Positions 34,505 through 46,039 of a DNA stretch of 64,000 nucleotides are shown here, in pieces. The notes under the pieces are model-generated. The model saw nothing but the letters and a program-made list of their open reading frames with translations, made no database searches and was not told where the DNA came from. Origin of the DNA: Welwitschia mirabilis (taxonomy: Eukaryota > Gnetophyta > Gnetopsida > Welwitschiales); contig JBOZIK010000001.1 in the NCBI GenBank assembly GCA_051453625.1, positions 200,204,171 to 200,268,170 on the forward strand. The letters run 5' to 3'. How positions within the stretch are numbered: the stretch's first letter is position 1; every line of letters begins with the position of its first letter. The translations under genes were made by a program, and so were the position numbers.

Positions 34505-34625
34505 AATAAACTAAGAACATAGGTGAGCTAGTGGGACTCGAACTTGTGATCACCCATCGGGACTCAAACTTGTGATTACCCATTCCTAACACAGTTATCC
34601 TCCAACAGCTATGTAATTATTAAGT
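34505..34625 (-). mobile_element. tRNA-like fragment with tandemly doubled B-box
   Basis: The minus strand shows TAGCTGTTGGAGG (A-box-like), then two adjacent 26-bp copies (34584-34559 and 34558-34533), each containing a B-box-like AGTT(C/T)GAGTCCC. A SINE or tRNA pseudogene with a local duplication is the simplest reading. Confidence 0.5.
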
Positions 34626-34831
34626 AATATTTATTATTATTCTTTTTCCAAATTTACCCATGCTTACTAAAGTAAAAATTATCATTATTTCTGTGAAGCT
34701 AAACATGGCCCAAGAAGGCAAAATGGAGAAATGTGATTTGAACCTCTAAACTTTCATTATTTTCGCGAGCACTCTCTTAACATACATTAATGTCATCATT
34801 CAGTTTGCGTTTCCATTTAAAGTAATAATTG

Positions 34832-35860
34832 TTTTTAAAACGCATTTCTAAAATCCGTTTTTCAAATTATCTTTTCCCTTCGGAGAAAACTTGATTGCAT
34901 GGTGTTCTCCACCCATTGCTTCCCCTCCTTCCAAGCGAGCAACGATGTTTGCTCTTCCTAACTATCGACGACCATTCCTCACGGTGTTTGCCTTCCAAAA
35001 CAACATACAGCATCGTCGCTAGGCTCACGACGCCTGTTTCTACAGCCGCCACATCGGCTCTCGGAGCTAGCAGAGCCTTTTACATCCGCAGCGCCCAGAG
35101 CTAACGGCGTCCATTATCCAGGCTCGCGGCGTTCGTTTCAACCATCGCCGTTCTGCCTTTCATGTTAATGGCGTCTCCGTCTCTGCTCTCGACGTCCTCT
35201 TTCCCTAATGTTTCATCTGTTTTTCAGGGTTCTACACTGTCGTTCCTCTGTTTTCAGGGTTTGCATACCGCCGTTCGACCAACTCTCGGGGTTTTCATAC
35301 CGCCGTCCTTCTGATTCTCAACGAATTCCTTCTGCTTCTCTCTTTGCACACTGTAACAGGAGACGAAGGAAACGACCTTAACCCGTAGTTGGGAGATCTC
35401 GCTCTCGTTGGATCCCCGTTTCCTCTCGAAAAAGTCACGTTGCAAAGTTCTTGGCCGCACTACTCTCACAGAACGTTCTTAGGGGCCGCATCCGACGCTG
35501 AAGGACCAGTCTTGTTCAAGCCCCTGCTTTACAATGCTTACGGACGGACATTAAACCCTATCCACGGAACCGTTGGACTAGTGTGGACAGGAAAATGGCA
35601 GATGTACCATACAGCGACCCAGACGGTACTCAAAGGCAGGAATCCTGAGCGGATTCGCTCGAATTCGGGTGAAACGAAGCAAACGAAGCTATAAGAAGAG
35701 TAAGAACTCAGGAAAATCTACGACCGCGGCATCAAAAACGGTTCTCCCCGTTGGGTTTACGTTTATTCTTTATTGTTCAGAGTTTCCTCTTCGTTTAACC
35801 GTTAACAGTTCGTTCCATCCTTATTGCTTTTGATATTAACGGAACGTTTCAGCTTATAGA
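34832..35860 (+). other. CpG-rich island in A+T-rich surroundings
   Basis: Base composition changes abruptly: many CG dinucleotides are kept, while the neighbouring DNA is CpG-poor and TpG-rich. It contains polypyrimidine segments followed by CAGGG (35222-35262), a near-repeat ATACCGCCGT (35267 and 35298), and a 101-codon frame. This could be a promoter and first exon of an unannotated gene, a captured gene fragment, or a young insertion. Its right edge lies close to the start of the duplication at 36009. I recognise no product. Confidence 0.5.
35389..35694 (+). CDS. Hypothetical 101-aa reading frame in CpG island
   Basis: The frame starts MGDLALVGSPFPLEKVTLQS and ends ERIRSNSGETKQTKL. It has no membrane segment, signal peptide, repeat or known motif. 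A competing shorter start in another frame (MADVPYSDPDG, about 35597) lies inside it. Codon use is GC-rich like the surrounding island, so openness may simply reflect low stop density. A splice-donor-like GTAAGA lies at about 35698, just after the stop. I cannot assign a function, and the frame may not be translated. Confidence 0.2.
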   Translation: MGDLALVGSPFPLEKVTLQSSWPHYSHRTFLGAASDAEGPVLFKPLLYNAYGRTLNPIHGTVGLVWTGKWQMYHTATQTVLKGRNPERIRSNSGETKQTKL

Positions 35861-36008
35861 TGAACAGTGTTATGTTAGCTAGATTAAACGTTATTCATGT
35901 CGTATTGGAAATGTATTAAACTTCCTTTTTGGGTGTGTCTTTCTGTTTTTGGTTTCCCTACATTGTAAAGCGTTTTCGCAGACCCAATGTTTGCTTTTTC
36001 GAAGGAGA

Positions 36009-37921
36009 TTTACATGTAAATAAAACTCTTAAAAGATCACGTATGTGAATGATAAGTGGGGATTTCTTATTTTCACTTCTTAGCTCTTTAAAAACTTTTA
36101 GAAAGAACTTATGAATATTTAATATTTTGCTATTTTGAAAAATAAAAATTAAACTTAAATAGGGGTGTAAAAACAAATCGTAACATGGGTAGAAGGGCAT
36201 GGATTTTAAAATGACATCTTAAGCATGGAAAGTTGATTTTTGAAGAATTATTATTAAGGTAAGACTATTCTTTATTTTTAGATTCTTCAAATTATAAAGA
36301 TAAAGATCATCACTAGGTAAGCATAAAGCTCTATAAATAAAAGATTGGATAATGAAAAATTTAATACTTGTGATCTTTGTTTTCATGATCCAAAAAACTG
36401 TGTCTTTTCATTCCTATTTATCTTACTCTTTTTCTTCATCCATGAAAACATCTAGATAATGATAGAACTTTGTGATTTGAATTACATCTTTTTCTTTTCT
36501 TATGAAGTAGTTCTTCTAATTCTCTCCTTCAATATTCTTTAAGAAAATGCATGTATATTCTTTAATAAAGGTATGAAAGGAACCCTCCTTAATGAACACT
36601 GTAGATCTCTCAAATATCATAGTAGAAGTAGACGTGAGATTTGCAATAACAATTTCCATTTGCATCTTTTTCTTTTCTTATGAAGAAGTTCAGCTAATTC
36701 TCTCCTTCAATATTCTCTAAGAAAATGGATGTATATTCTTTAATAAAGGTATGAAAGGAACCGTCCTTAATGAACACTTTAGATCTCTAAAATATCATAG
36801 TAGTAGAAGTATGACATGAGATTTGCAATAAGAATTTCCATAGTAATTTGGTATAATACAAATCGAATAACAAGATAGAAGATAATACCATAAGAAAACT
36901 TTAGTGTTGACCAACTTACAAGTTCATGAAAGAACTTGTTGGTAATGATTTACAATTATAGGTTGAAGGATGAATATAAATTATTGACCATTGTTGAAAT
37001 ACAATGAGACATGAATCCATTGAAATTACAAGTGTGTTTCTTATGATATAGCAAATCATGCATGGAAAAGTGGAATCTTGCATAAGATAATCCTTTTTAT
37101 CTTTACTTACCAAAAAGGATATTTATTAGAATTATGAAAAATGAAATTGCAATCCTATGATAAAATGAGATGAAATTTTTTAATTTTATTTTTATAGATT
37201 TATGATGAGAAAAGGGGAATTTATTTTAATGATGGACCAATAGTATTATGAAACGAAGGATAATTCATGTTAACTTAAAAAATAATTTGGATTAATAATA
37301 ATTAATATTAACCATTCTAAGCTACTAATAAAAAACTTCATAGAATTCAAGCATATGACATACATGTTTCTTCCTAGCATAACTTCCACTTATGACAATG
37401 GACTTTTATTATGCCTTTGATTTTGTTATAATTCATCGTCTTTAGAAAAGGTATCATAGATATGAAGGTATAGGTAGCAATTTCAAATGAATAAAACTAT
37501 GAACTTTCATAGTATAGGATACATTAATTATTGTTTTCTCTTAAGGATTATAGAAGTATTTTATAACTTATAAAGGTTTAGATTACAAAAAAAAGGTTTA
37601 ATTTAAGTTTGAATAAAAAGGATTCAGAAAAGGATTAAGGGAATTTAGATATTAGAGATTATTCTCCTTGGAATTAGCAATTATTATTCATAAGAGAATA
37701 TAATGTTAGGAAATACTAGGATAACATGAAGGAATAGATCTAAATGATAACTATGAAAGAATATAAAAAATATATTATTGCATAATCACTAATCATTCCA
37801 ATCATAGATCAAATTCATACACCAATAATTTAAATACAATAAAAAATATCAATTCAATAAAAAAATGAATACTTAGGCTTAGTAGGATAGATGCCTCATG
37901 AACCAATCATTTCTTAATAAC
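36009..37921 (+). repeat. Direct duplication, left copy (1.9 kb)
   Basis: It aligns from TTTACATGTAAATAAAACTC at 36009 to TTAATAAC at 37921 with 40276-42053. The copies differ by many substitutions and several indels, including a local tandem doubling here. No protein coding is conserved. There is no primer-binding site or polypurine tract at the inner edges, so I treat it as a segmental duplication or two copies of an unidentified element rather than an LTR pair. Confidence 0.85.
36485..36840 (+). repeat. 178-bp tandem duplication
   Basis: Two adjacent units start at 36485 and 36663 (both CATCTTTTTCTTTTCTTATG). The right copy of the larger duplication has only one such unit (about 40749-40923), so the doubling happened after the copies separated, or was lost there. 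Confidence 0.85.
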
Positions 37922-39956
37922 CACATTCAAATTTTCCTTTGCCGAAAGTTAACTTGAACACATTTTTACCTAGACATTGGTGTTGATACATCTCGGCCAA
38001 CTTATAAATATATATAAAATATATATCTAAGCTAGTTATTATTTCCAGTGCCTGCATTTCAACAGTTATAACTTTTCTTACCTTCATCCCCATGGGCTTT
38101 GTCTTGCCATTAAAGATGCAACCTTTTTATTTCCCTATTGTATGGTTATTGTATTATTAATAAGTATGCATTACTCTGAATGCATTACTCACCCTATTAA
38201 CATTCAAGGCATCTCTCTAACCTATGTCGTGTGGTATTCTGATTTGACATGTTTCTTAACAAGTGGGAAAACTAATCAGATAGAACTTTTAATTTCAGCT
38301 CTATATAAGAACTTATCTGCTTTGAAATTACATTCCAAACAGTTAACATTTATATTCTATTATAAAATATACAATCAAAATATCAACATGAAAAGAGATA
38401 TCCAAAACTGCTAAGATAAGGACTGTGTTGTACCAAATATAGATTTGTTCTTATTATTTTTTTTCCACTTCCTTCCATGGTAGTGCTTTAATATCAATTT
38501 CCTCCATGTTAATGCTTTTAATGGGTCAATTACTCTAAAAACATTTGGTACTAATCTTAACCTCTTACAACACTATGATTATCATTAAGTGTAAATTAAT
38601 AATATAAACATATTTTCAATTGTATTTCATTTTTGCTTCTATAGCCTTTGTTTAAAAAGATATACTTTTTATTATGCAACAACATTAACTAGGAGAGATA
38701 GTGGACTTATCTCCAAGTTGAAATTGTGGATGATGTCATTCTAAATCCCCTCCGTCCAGTCCTTCCTTTTGAGCTTCTCCTTCCAGCCTTCCCCAACTTC
38801 TTCTGCAGAGGAAAGTTCACCTCTTTTTTTTGTTGTTTCCCTTAGACTCTTCCCAAGACTGGTTTCATCCTTTGGTTCGAACTAACTATAATGACTTGTC
38901 AAGAATAAATTTTATCTACATAATCTAACCCTACTCAGTTGATAAGGTTGCCTTTTTAAAAAATGATCTTGTGTTAATAATTTGTCGTTTTCAATGGGCA
39001 TGCCTTCATCATGCACTTGGCTACCTCACCATTATCATGCCACCTCAAAAATTCAACATTACTAATAATTTTCTTAATTGCCACCTTAATAACCTCTCCT
39101 CCACTTGTCAAAATGCCATTAGATAGCATCTTGACACATGTTAAACATGAATGGCTGCCACTTCATATTATTTAGCAATGGGAACCTCACTTTAAATTAA
39201 CATGCCATCTCATTAATAATTTGACACTTCCTTAACAGGGTGCCACCTAAACATTGATCCTTTTATATATGTTATTACTTCTATCATATTACTTGAAACT
39301 TTAAATTATCATCTTTGCTTTATTAACAAATTCCAATAAATGCTTTCCTTCGGTTTAAACTAATTTTATTTTTAATATAATCTTTGCCACATTATTACGA
39401 TAACTCACATCTATTGACATCATATTTTTATTTAAACATCTAAATTAAGGGATCAATTTCTCCTAACCATAATTATTATAATCAAACATTATAAATTATT
39501 AAAAACTAACATTTAGCAATTTCCATTTCATACATCACAACCCTAAATTAACTTATCTCATCTAATTTCACCTACTAATAAGTACCACAATACAACATCA
39601 TTATGTATTTGTTACCAGTTAGTAACCATGANNNNNNNNNNNNNNNNNNNNNNNNNNNNNNNNNNNNNNNNNNNNNNNNNNNNNNNNNNNNNNNNNNNNN
39701 NNNNNNNNNNNNNNNNNNNNNNNNNNNNNNNAACCATGACACCTCTAAATTAATTCAATTTTTCCATCTAACTATATTAATTAGTCTAATAATCTTAATG
39801 GTGACTAACACATTCTATAAACCTCATTTTAATTATCTAGTTAAGTAGCTTTCTAATTAAGCGTTATAAAGTAAATCTCAAAACCAAATCTAGGCATGTA
39901 CTTAATGGACCTCACGTGACCAGTGCACAATAAAAATAGGGGGGTGACACGTCTCC
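37922..39956. other. Intergenic DNA between duplication copies
   Basis: No gene is visible. Around 39040-39250 the motif TGCCACCT or close forms recurs several times. The 100-N gap at 39632-39731 is flanked by an 8-bp shared end (AACCATGA). A run GGGGGGTGACACG at about 39938 resembles the edge of an LTR but no partner was found. Confidence 0.45.
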
Positions 39957-40260
39957 TTGAATTAAGGATTCTATGTATGGAATTGAGCTTCTTCATAATT
40001 TCCTTTTTATATTTCTCATCTTTGTTGATAGATTTTATACAAAATTTTTTGTTTCTATGTTTTAGTTTTTGTAACTCTTTTTTTCTCTTAAGCAAAAGTA
40101 CAAGTATGTGATCTTGGCCTTTATTATTATTGCAACATACATTTCTTCTTGTTCATGTAATGATTCAATGTCCTTATTTTATCTCTAACCTAGTTTATCA
40201 TGCTTTTTAAGTTGAGCTATTTGATGATTGGTTATATGTGGGATGACTTTTATAGTCCAA
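39957..40260. repeat. Paralogous empty site of the copia element
   Basis: The left part (GAATTAAGGATTCTATG) matches the sequence just left of the copia element (20172-20190), and 39985-40260 resembles its right flank 29765-30070. The join reads CTATGTATGG, carrying TATGG where the filled site has TATGT and TATGG either side of the element. It therefore models the pre-insertion state. Confidence 0.65.
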
Positions 40261-40275
40261 AATTTAATGATAAGG

Positions 40276-42053
40276 TTTACATGTAAATAAAACTCTTAAA
40301 AGATTACTTATATGAATGATCAGTGGAGATTTCTTATTGTCACTTCTTACCTCTTTAAAAACTTTTAAGAGGAACTTATAAATATTGAATCTTTTGCTAT
40401 TTTGAAAAATAAAAATTAAACCTAAATAGGCATGAAAAAGAAATAATAACATAGGTAGAAGGGCATGAATTTTGAATGACATATTAAGCAAGGAAAGTTA
40501 ATTTTTGAAGAATTATTATTAAGGTAAGACTCTTCTTTATTTAGAGGTTCTTCAAATTATAAAGATAAAGATCATCATTAGGTAAGCATAAATCTCTATA
40601 AATAAAAGATTGTATAATGAAAAATTTAATACTTGTGACCCTTGTTTTCATGATCCAAAAAACTTTGTCTTTTTATTCCTATTTATCTTCCTCTTTTCCT
40701 TGTCCATGAAAACATCTAGATAATGATAGAACTTTATGATTTAAATTTGCATCTTTTTTTTCTTATGAAGAAGTTACTCTAATTCTCTCCTTCAATATTC
40801 TCTAAGAAAATGGACGTATATTCTTTAATAAAGGTATGAAAGGAACCCTCCTTAATGAACATTTTAGATATCTCAAATATTATAGTAAAAGCATGACATG
40901 AAATTTACAATAAGAATTTCCATACTAAATTGGTATGATATAGAGTGAATAACAAGATAGAAGATAATACCATAAGAAAAATTTAGTGTTGAATAACTTA
41001 CAACTTCATGAAAAATTTTGTTGGTAATTATTTACAATTATAGGTTGAAGGATAATATAGATTATTGACCATGCAATTAGATGGATGGTTGAAATATAAT
41101 GAGACACAAATTCATTGAAATTACAAGTGTGTTTCTCTTGAGATAGCAAATCATGCATGGAAAATGGAATCTTGCATAAGATAATACTTTTATCTTTACT
41201 TACCAAAAGGGATATTAATTAGAATTATGAAAAATGAAATTGCAATGCTATGATAAAATGAGATGAAATTTTTTAATTTTAGAGAAAAGGGGAATTTATT
41301 TTAATGATGGAACAACAGTATTATGAAACAAAGGATAATTAATGTTAACTTCAAAAATAATTTGGATTAATGATAATAAATATTAGCCATTCTAAGCTAT
41401 AATAAAAAATGTCAATCTTCAAAGAATTCAAGCATATGACATACACGTTTCTTCCTATCATAGCTTCTAGTTATGATAATGGAGATTTATTATGCCTTTA
41501 TTTTTGTTATAATTTATGATTTTTAGAAAATGTATCGTAGCTATCAAGATAAAGGTAGCAATTTCAAATGAATAAAATTATAGAAGTATTTTGTAATTTG
41601 TAAAGGTTTAGATTACAAAAACAAGGTTTAATTTAAGTTTGAATAGGAAGGATTTAGAAAAAGATTAAGGGAATTCAGATATTAGAGATTATTGTCCTTG
41701 GAATTAGGAATGATTATTCATAAGAAAATATAATGTTACATTATAAATTGGAATGTAGAAAATACTAAGATAGCATGACAGTTGTCATTAACTCTGACAC
41801 ATTAATCATTTAAATCCTAGTAGTAAATTGGAGGACTAGATCTAAATGATAACTATGAAATAACATTAGAAATATACTATTGTATAATCACTAATCATAA
41901 TTTTATTAATGATGGAAGAAAAGATAAATCCAATCATAGATCAAATTCATATACCAATAATTCAAATACAATAAACAATAGCAATTCAATACAAAATTGA
42001 ATACTTAGGCTTAGTAAGATAGATGCCTCATGAATCAATCATTTCCTAATAAC
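40276..42053 (+). repeat. Direct duplication, right copy (1.8 kb)
   Basis: Partner of 36009-37921, with one 178-bp unit and a few extra bases around 41740-41830. No conserved reading frame. Confidence 0.85.
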
Positions 42054-45000
42054 TAGGGAGTAAGAAAAAAAGTTAGAATCTCATAACGAGACAATCTCTT
42101 ACCATAGTCATCGGAAATCTAGACTAGAATGACAAACTTTTGAGGGGATGGTGAAGTGACCAAATGAATATATAATTATTAATCCTTGACATAGGCTTTT
42201 CTTTTATATCCTTAAGTAGGATTTTGAATTACATTAGTAAATATATAGTACATTCATATAAATAATAGATATTCATTGATGAATCTTCTTGGATTATAGG
42301 ATTCAGATGTGTAATATTTAGTCTTCGTAAGATCCAATTCATTGCTTCACCTGTTAGACTAACTTTAGCTCCATGCTATAAGATTAATTTGGTAGTGTAT
42401 CCACTATTTAGAAATCCCTTACTTCTAGGATCTTTTACTTTAACAAATGTCATTGGCACCACTGGTTTAGATTACAACAATGGTACTATTTGGTTATTTG
42501 GCTTTTGTGAAAGTTAGATAGCATAGATTGAATTATAACAAAGATATTAAGTATCAATCTTTTTTAGTAAAATTCTAAAAACTATTAAGGATAAAAGTCG
42601 GTAAATGACATTTTAGTAGTAAAACTAGTTTTTATAGCATTAAAACATATAATTTGCTAATATCTATGAGGAGTCAAATACATAGAAATTCAAGTGTAAA
42701 TAATATCCAAAAAATAGCTTATAATTAATCCTTTTCATCATATAGTAAAATGTAATCCTAAGGCTTTTAAAAAGCATAATTCGTTAGAGAAGTTTATAAT
42801 AACACCATTTACCTTCTAATGCCTCATCCTTCATCTCCATGCTAAGAAAATGCTTTAAACATTTTACAATGTATTATGTTCTTATTTGTTTCATTCTTTT
42901 TACATTGGTNNNNNNNNNNNNNNNNNNNNNNNNNNNNNNNNNNNNNNNNNNNNNNNNNNNNNNNNNNNNNCAAAATTGTCTTCTCATTTTTTCCCTACTA
43001 ATATTTATATCAAATGTAATCATACACATGTTTATTTACTAGATGATCATGAAGTGATATTAAGGGCTTGAATATATAAACTAAAAAACCATGTTACAAC
43101 TATACAAGATAATATTTGAAGATCTAAAATTTTAGAGACTTAAAAAGTTTCCTTTATGTGAGATATGTAAACTTAGTGAAATGTAAGGTAGTCATTTTTA
43201 AATACATGACAATAAATAACAAGATTCTTAAAATAAATTAATGGTAGTACTTGTGGAAAAATTAAACTAATAAATCTTAAAAGGCATGTACATTTTATCA
43301 TATGGATTGACAATTATATAAGACTATGCTAGATCAATATTTTTAAATATAAGTCATATCCACTTTTGAATTTGAAATTATTCAAGACATTTATGAAGAA
43401 TAAAAAATCACTTCAAATTGAAACTACAAGATATAACTAGGACAAAGTATATTATAGTGTGAAATTTATAATTATATAAACTAATATGAGATTAAGCATA
43501 AAACATATTTATCATATTTCCTTTTATGAAATGAATTGGTAGGATAAAAGAATAAACCTTATTAAAAATTATTAAATGTTCTTAAGATAACGAAAACATT
43601 TTAAACAATCTTTGGCTATAGGTAATGAAGATAATAATTATATATTAAATGAGATATCATGTTAAAGTATGAAAGGAGATATATCTATAAATAAATGGAC
43701 TCACAAGAAATAAAATCTTCATCATTTAGATTAATTAGTTTCCGTTACTACATCCATATCATTGTAAAATGAAGAATTAATCTAGGTTATAAGGCTATTC
43801 ATTAGGTAATACTTATATATTCAAAAATAAGATAAGTGTATTAATTATAGAAGAATAAAATAATGCATGACCTAAAAAAACTTAAGTAAAATCTTGAGCT
43901 AACGTGCATATGAACAATCAAAACATTAATTTTAGAATCATAAGACTTACCCATCTAGGGGAAATTGGTTTAGATGAGACCTAAGAACGTAAGGTAATAA
44001 CACAATTAGAATAACGTTACTCAATAAATCAAAGTCTAATAATGAGTAAAACAATTCCTAAGAAGCTCAATCTTAAGTAAGAAAGTCAAAATGGATAAAA
44101 TCTTAGATAAATGCCTTCACGTCTCAGAAAGTTTAGACTTTGAACTTTAAGATATATTTCTAATATCATAAATATGAATTGCATTAAAAGCATGTAATTT
44201 AAGGGAACTAGAATACTAATAAAGTAGGAATGTGTGTAAGAAACATTATATTAATGAACAAATTAAAGAAAATACTTGTAAACTAATCTTAATGATTATG
44301 AGGCCAAACTAAAGATTTGATAAAAGTTCAATAGTGTGTTAAAAGTATTAGTAATGTTGATTCATCATGGAATTTTTTAATATAAATTAGAAAATGATCC
44401 ATGTAAAAATCAATGATCTTAGTTCAATTATAGATTCCTTTAAATTTTGATTTCTTTTTATCCTATCAAGTATAATCTTTATTATCAACTATGTTAATTA
44501 TCTATATCCCTTAGTTATCCACATCTTCATGATGTCTTTTAGATTACTAACTACCACATTTTCCCTCTAAAGATTTTAATATAATTTAATCTTTTTACTC
44601 TACTTATATGATTGAGTTCTATGGTGGGTTGCTTTTATTGTATATTCGTGTTGACTTTTTTTTATGATGTGGTATTTTACCTTCATGATGATTCTTTTGT
44701 AATTATGATTTAAATTAGAAAAGCCTATAACTTTTCTAATTTTCTTTAAATTAAATCTAGCCCCATATCCCTACTTATAATTAATAGAAAGAAACTAGGA
44801 TTACATTAAGTAAGGTTATTATGTCTATATACAATTAATATCAATGATTAGTATAATGCATCTTCTTTGTCATAATCTTATTTTTATTAAAAAGCAGAGA
44901 GAGTTAAAAAAGCTAAATAACCTATAAAAAAGACACCTTTAAGGTAGTTATTTGAGTGATAATATTGTAAGAAGCTATTATGATTATTGAAGTAATAATA

Positions 45001-45554
45001 TTGTAAAAAAGTATTTAGATTTGTATAAATAGTATTCAAAATAAAAATACTATTTTTATTTCATTTCAATTTGTACTATAATAATGTTAAAATACTATTT
45101 GCCATTTTTATAAGCTTCATGATTAATATAAAATACAATGTTGAATGCATGTAACTTATGCTATAACTATATAATCTTATAAATAGAAAAATGCTATAGA
45201 CATTGACCATTTTATAATAGTGATAAAAGAGAGATCACTAATATAAGCCAAAAAATCATTTTTTGAAAAAATTGAATAACTTAATCATAAGAAATTATAC
45301 TACATTTATCATAGTCATTAGTTTTCTTAGTAAATTGAAAACCTAAGCATGTCCATTGCTAGCTTAAGAGCTATCCATCAAATGTATACATCCTACTTAT
45401 GATTCATACTAGAGACATTGAAGCTCACATGAGATCTACTTTGAATAGGGAGATGTACAAAAATTTAGTGACTTTACTTCCCTAGTAGAATAGAAAGCAT
45501 GATTTCCTAAATGAATTATTTAATTATGCTTAAGGCCTCATAGTGTGCTAAGTA
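42054..45554. other. A+T-rich intergenic DNA
   Basis: Very A+T-rich with a 61-N gap at 42910-42970. I see no gene, RNA or paired repeat. Confidence 0.5.
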
Positions 45555-45631
45555 GGTATCAAAATGTTTAAACCTGTAACCTCATTATTGAAGGACAAGT
45601 CTCCCACACTACCAATTAAACTACCACCATA
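45555..45631 (-). mobile_element. tRNA-like fragment, probable SINE head
   Basis: On the minus strand TAGTTTAATTGG fits the pol III A-box consensus and GGTTTAAAC, about 40 bp on, is a decayed B-box. The 3' part is not tRNA-like. Confidence 0.45.
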
Positions 45632-45640
45632 CAGATCCAA

Positions 45641-45905
45641 AGGGATGATTTAATCATCCACAAAGTGTAGTGGATAATGCTGTAGTTNNNNNNNNNNNNN
45701 NNNNNNNNNNNNNNNNNNNNNNNNNNNNNNNNNNNNNNNNNNNNNNNNNNNNNNNNNNNNNNNNNNNNNNNNNNNNNNNNNNNNNNNATTAAAATTAATA
45801 TCAAAATGTTTTACATAGTTTAGAAACCCTATTAATTAAAGCTTACAAAATGTGGGTTACAACATTTAATCATCCACAAAGTGTAGTGGATAATACTGTA
45901 GTTAT
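45641..45905. mobile_element. LTR end of the TGTAACACCCC family at a contig join
   Basis: Before the 100-N gap (45688-45787) the sequence reads GATGATTTAATCATCC and continues to CTGTAGTT. After the gap, 45788-45864 matches the right end of the LTR at 22506-22575 (ending GGGTTACAACA), and the pre-gap sequence then repeats from TTTAATCATCC at 45865. One contig thus carries the site without the insertion and the other carries it with the LTR. The predicted target duplication is TTTAA, but the left junction is not visible. Confidence 0.72.
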
Positions 45906-46039
45906 TCTTTAAAAAGAAAACTTAATAACTTTTGATGAAGTTGTAAATCAATGGATAGATTTGGCCCTTATGTAGGCGTTAAGCAATATGGAAGATATTA
46001 AATGAGAGTCTTCATGAAGGTTTGAATACTAGCAAAGGT

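Noticed and set aside
34505-34625. Functional tRNA gene
   Set aside because: Only pol III box similarity is present; there is no cloverleaf pairing and the B-box is duplicated. The same holds for the fragments at 34135, 45555 and 61146.
34867-35469. Three short overlapping frames (61-71 codons) in the CpG island
   Set aside because: They lie in several frames on both strands with no conserved motif. Stop codons are rare there because of G+C content.
36009-42053. LTR pair of a large retrotransposon
   Set aside because: No primer-binding site follows the left copy, no polypurine tract precedes the right copy in either orientation, and the interior lacks retroviral motifs.
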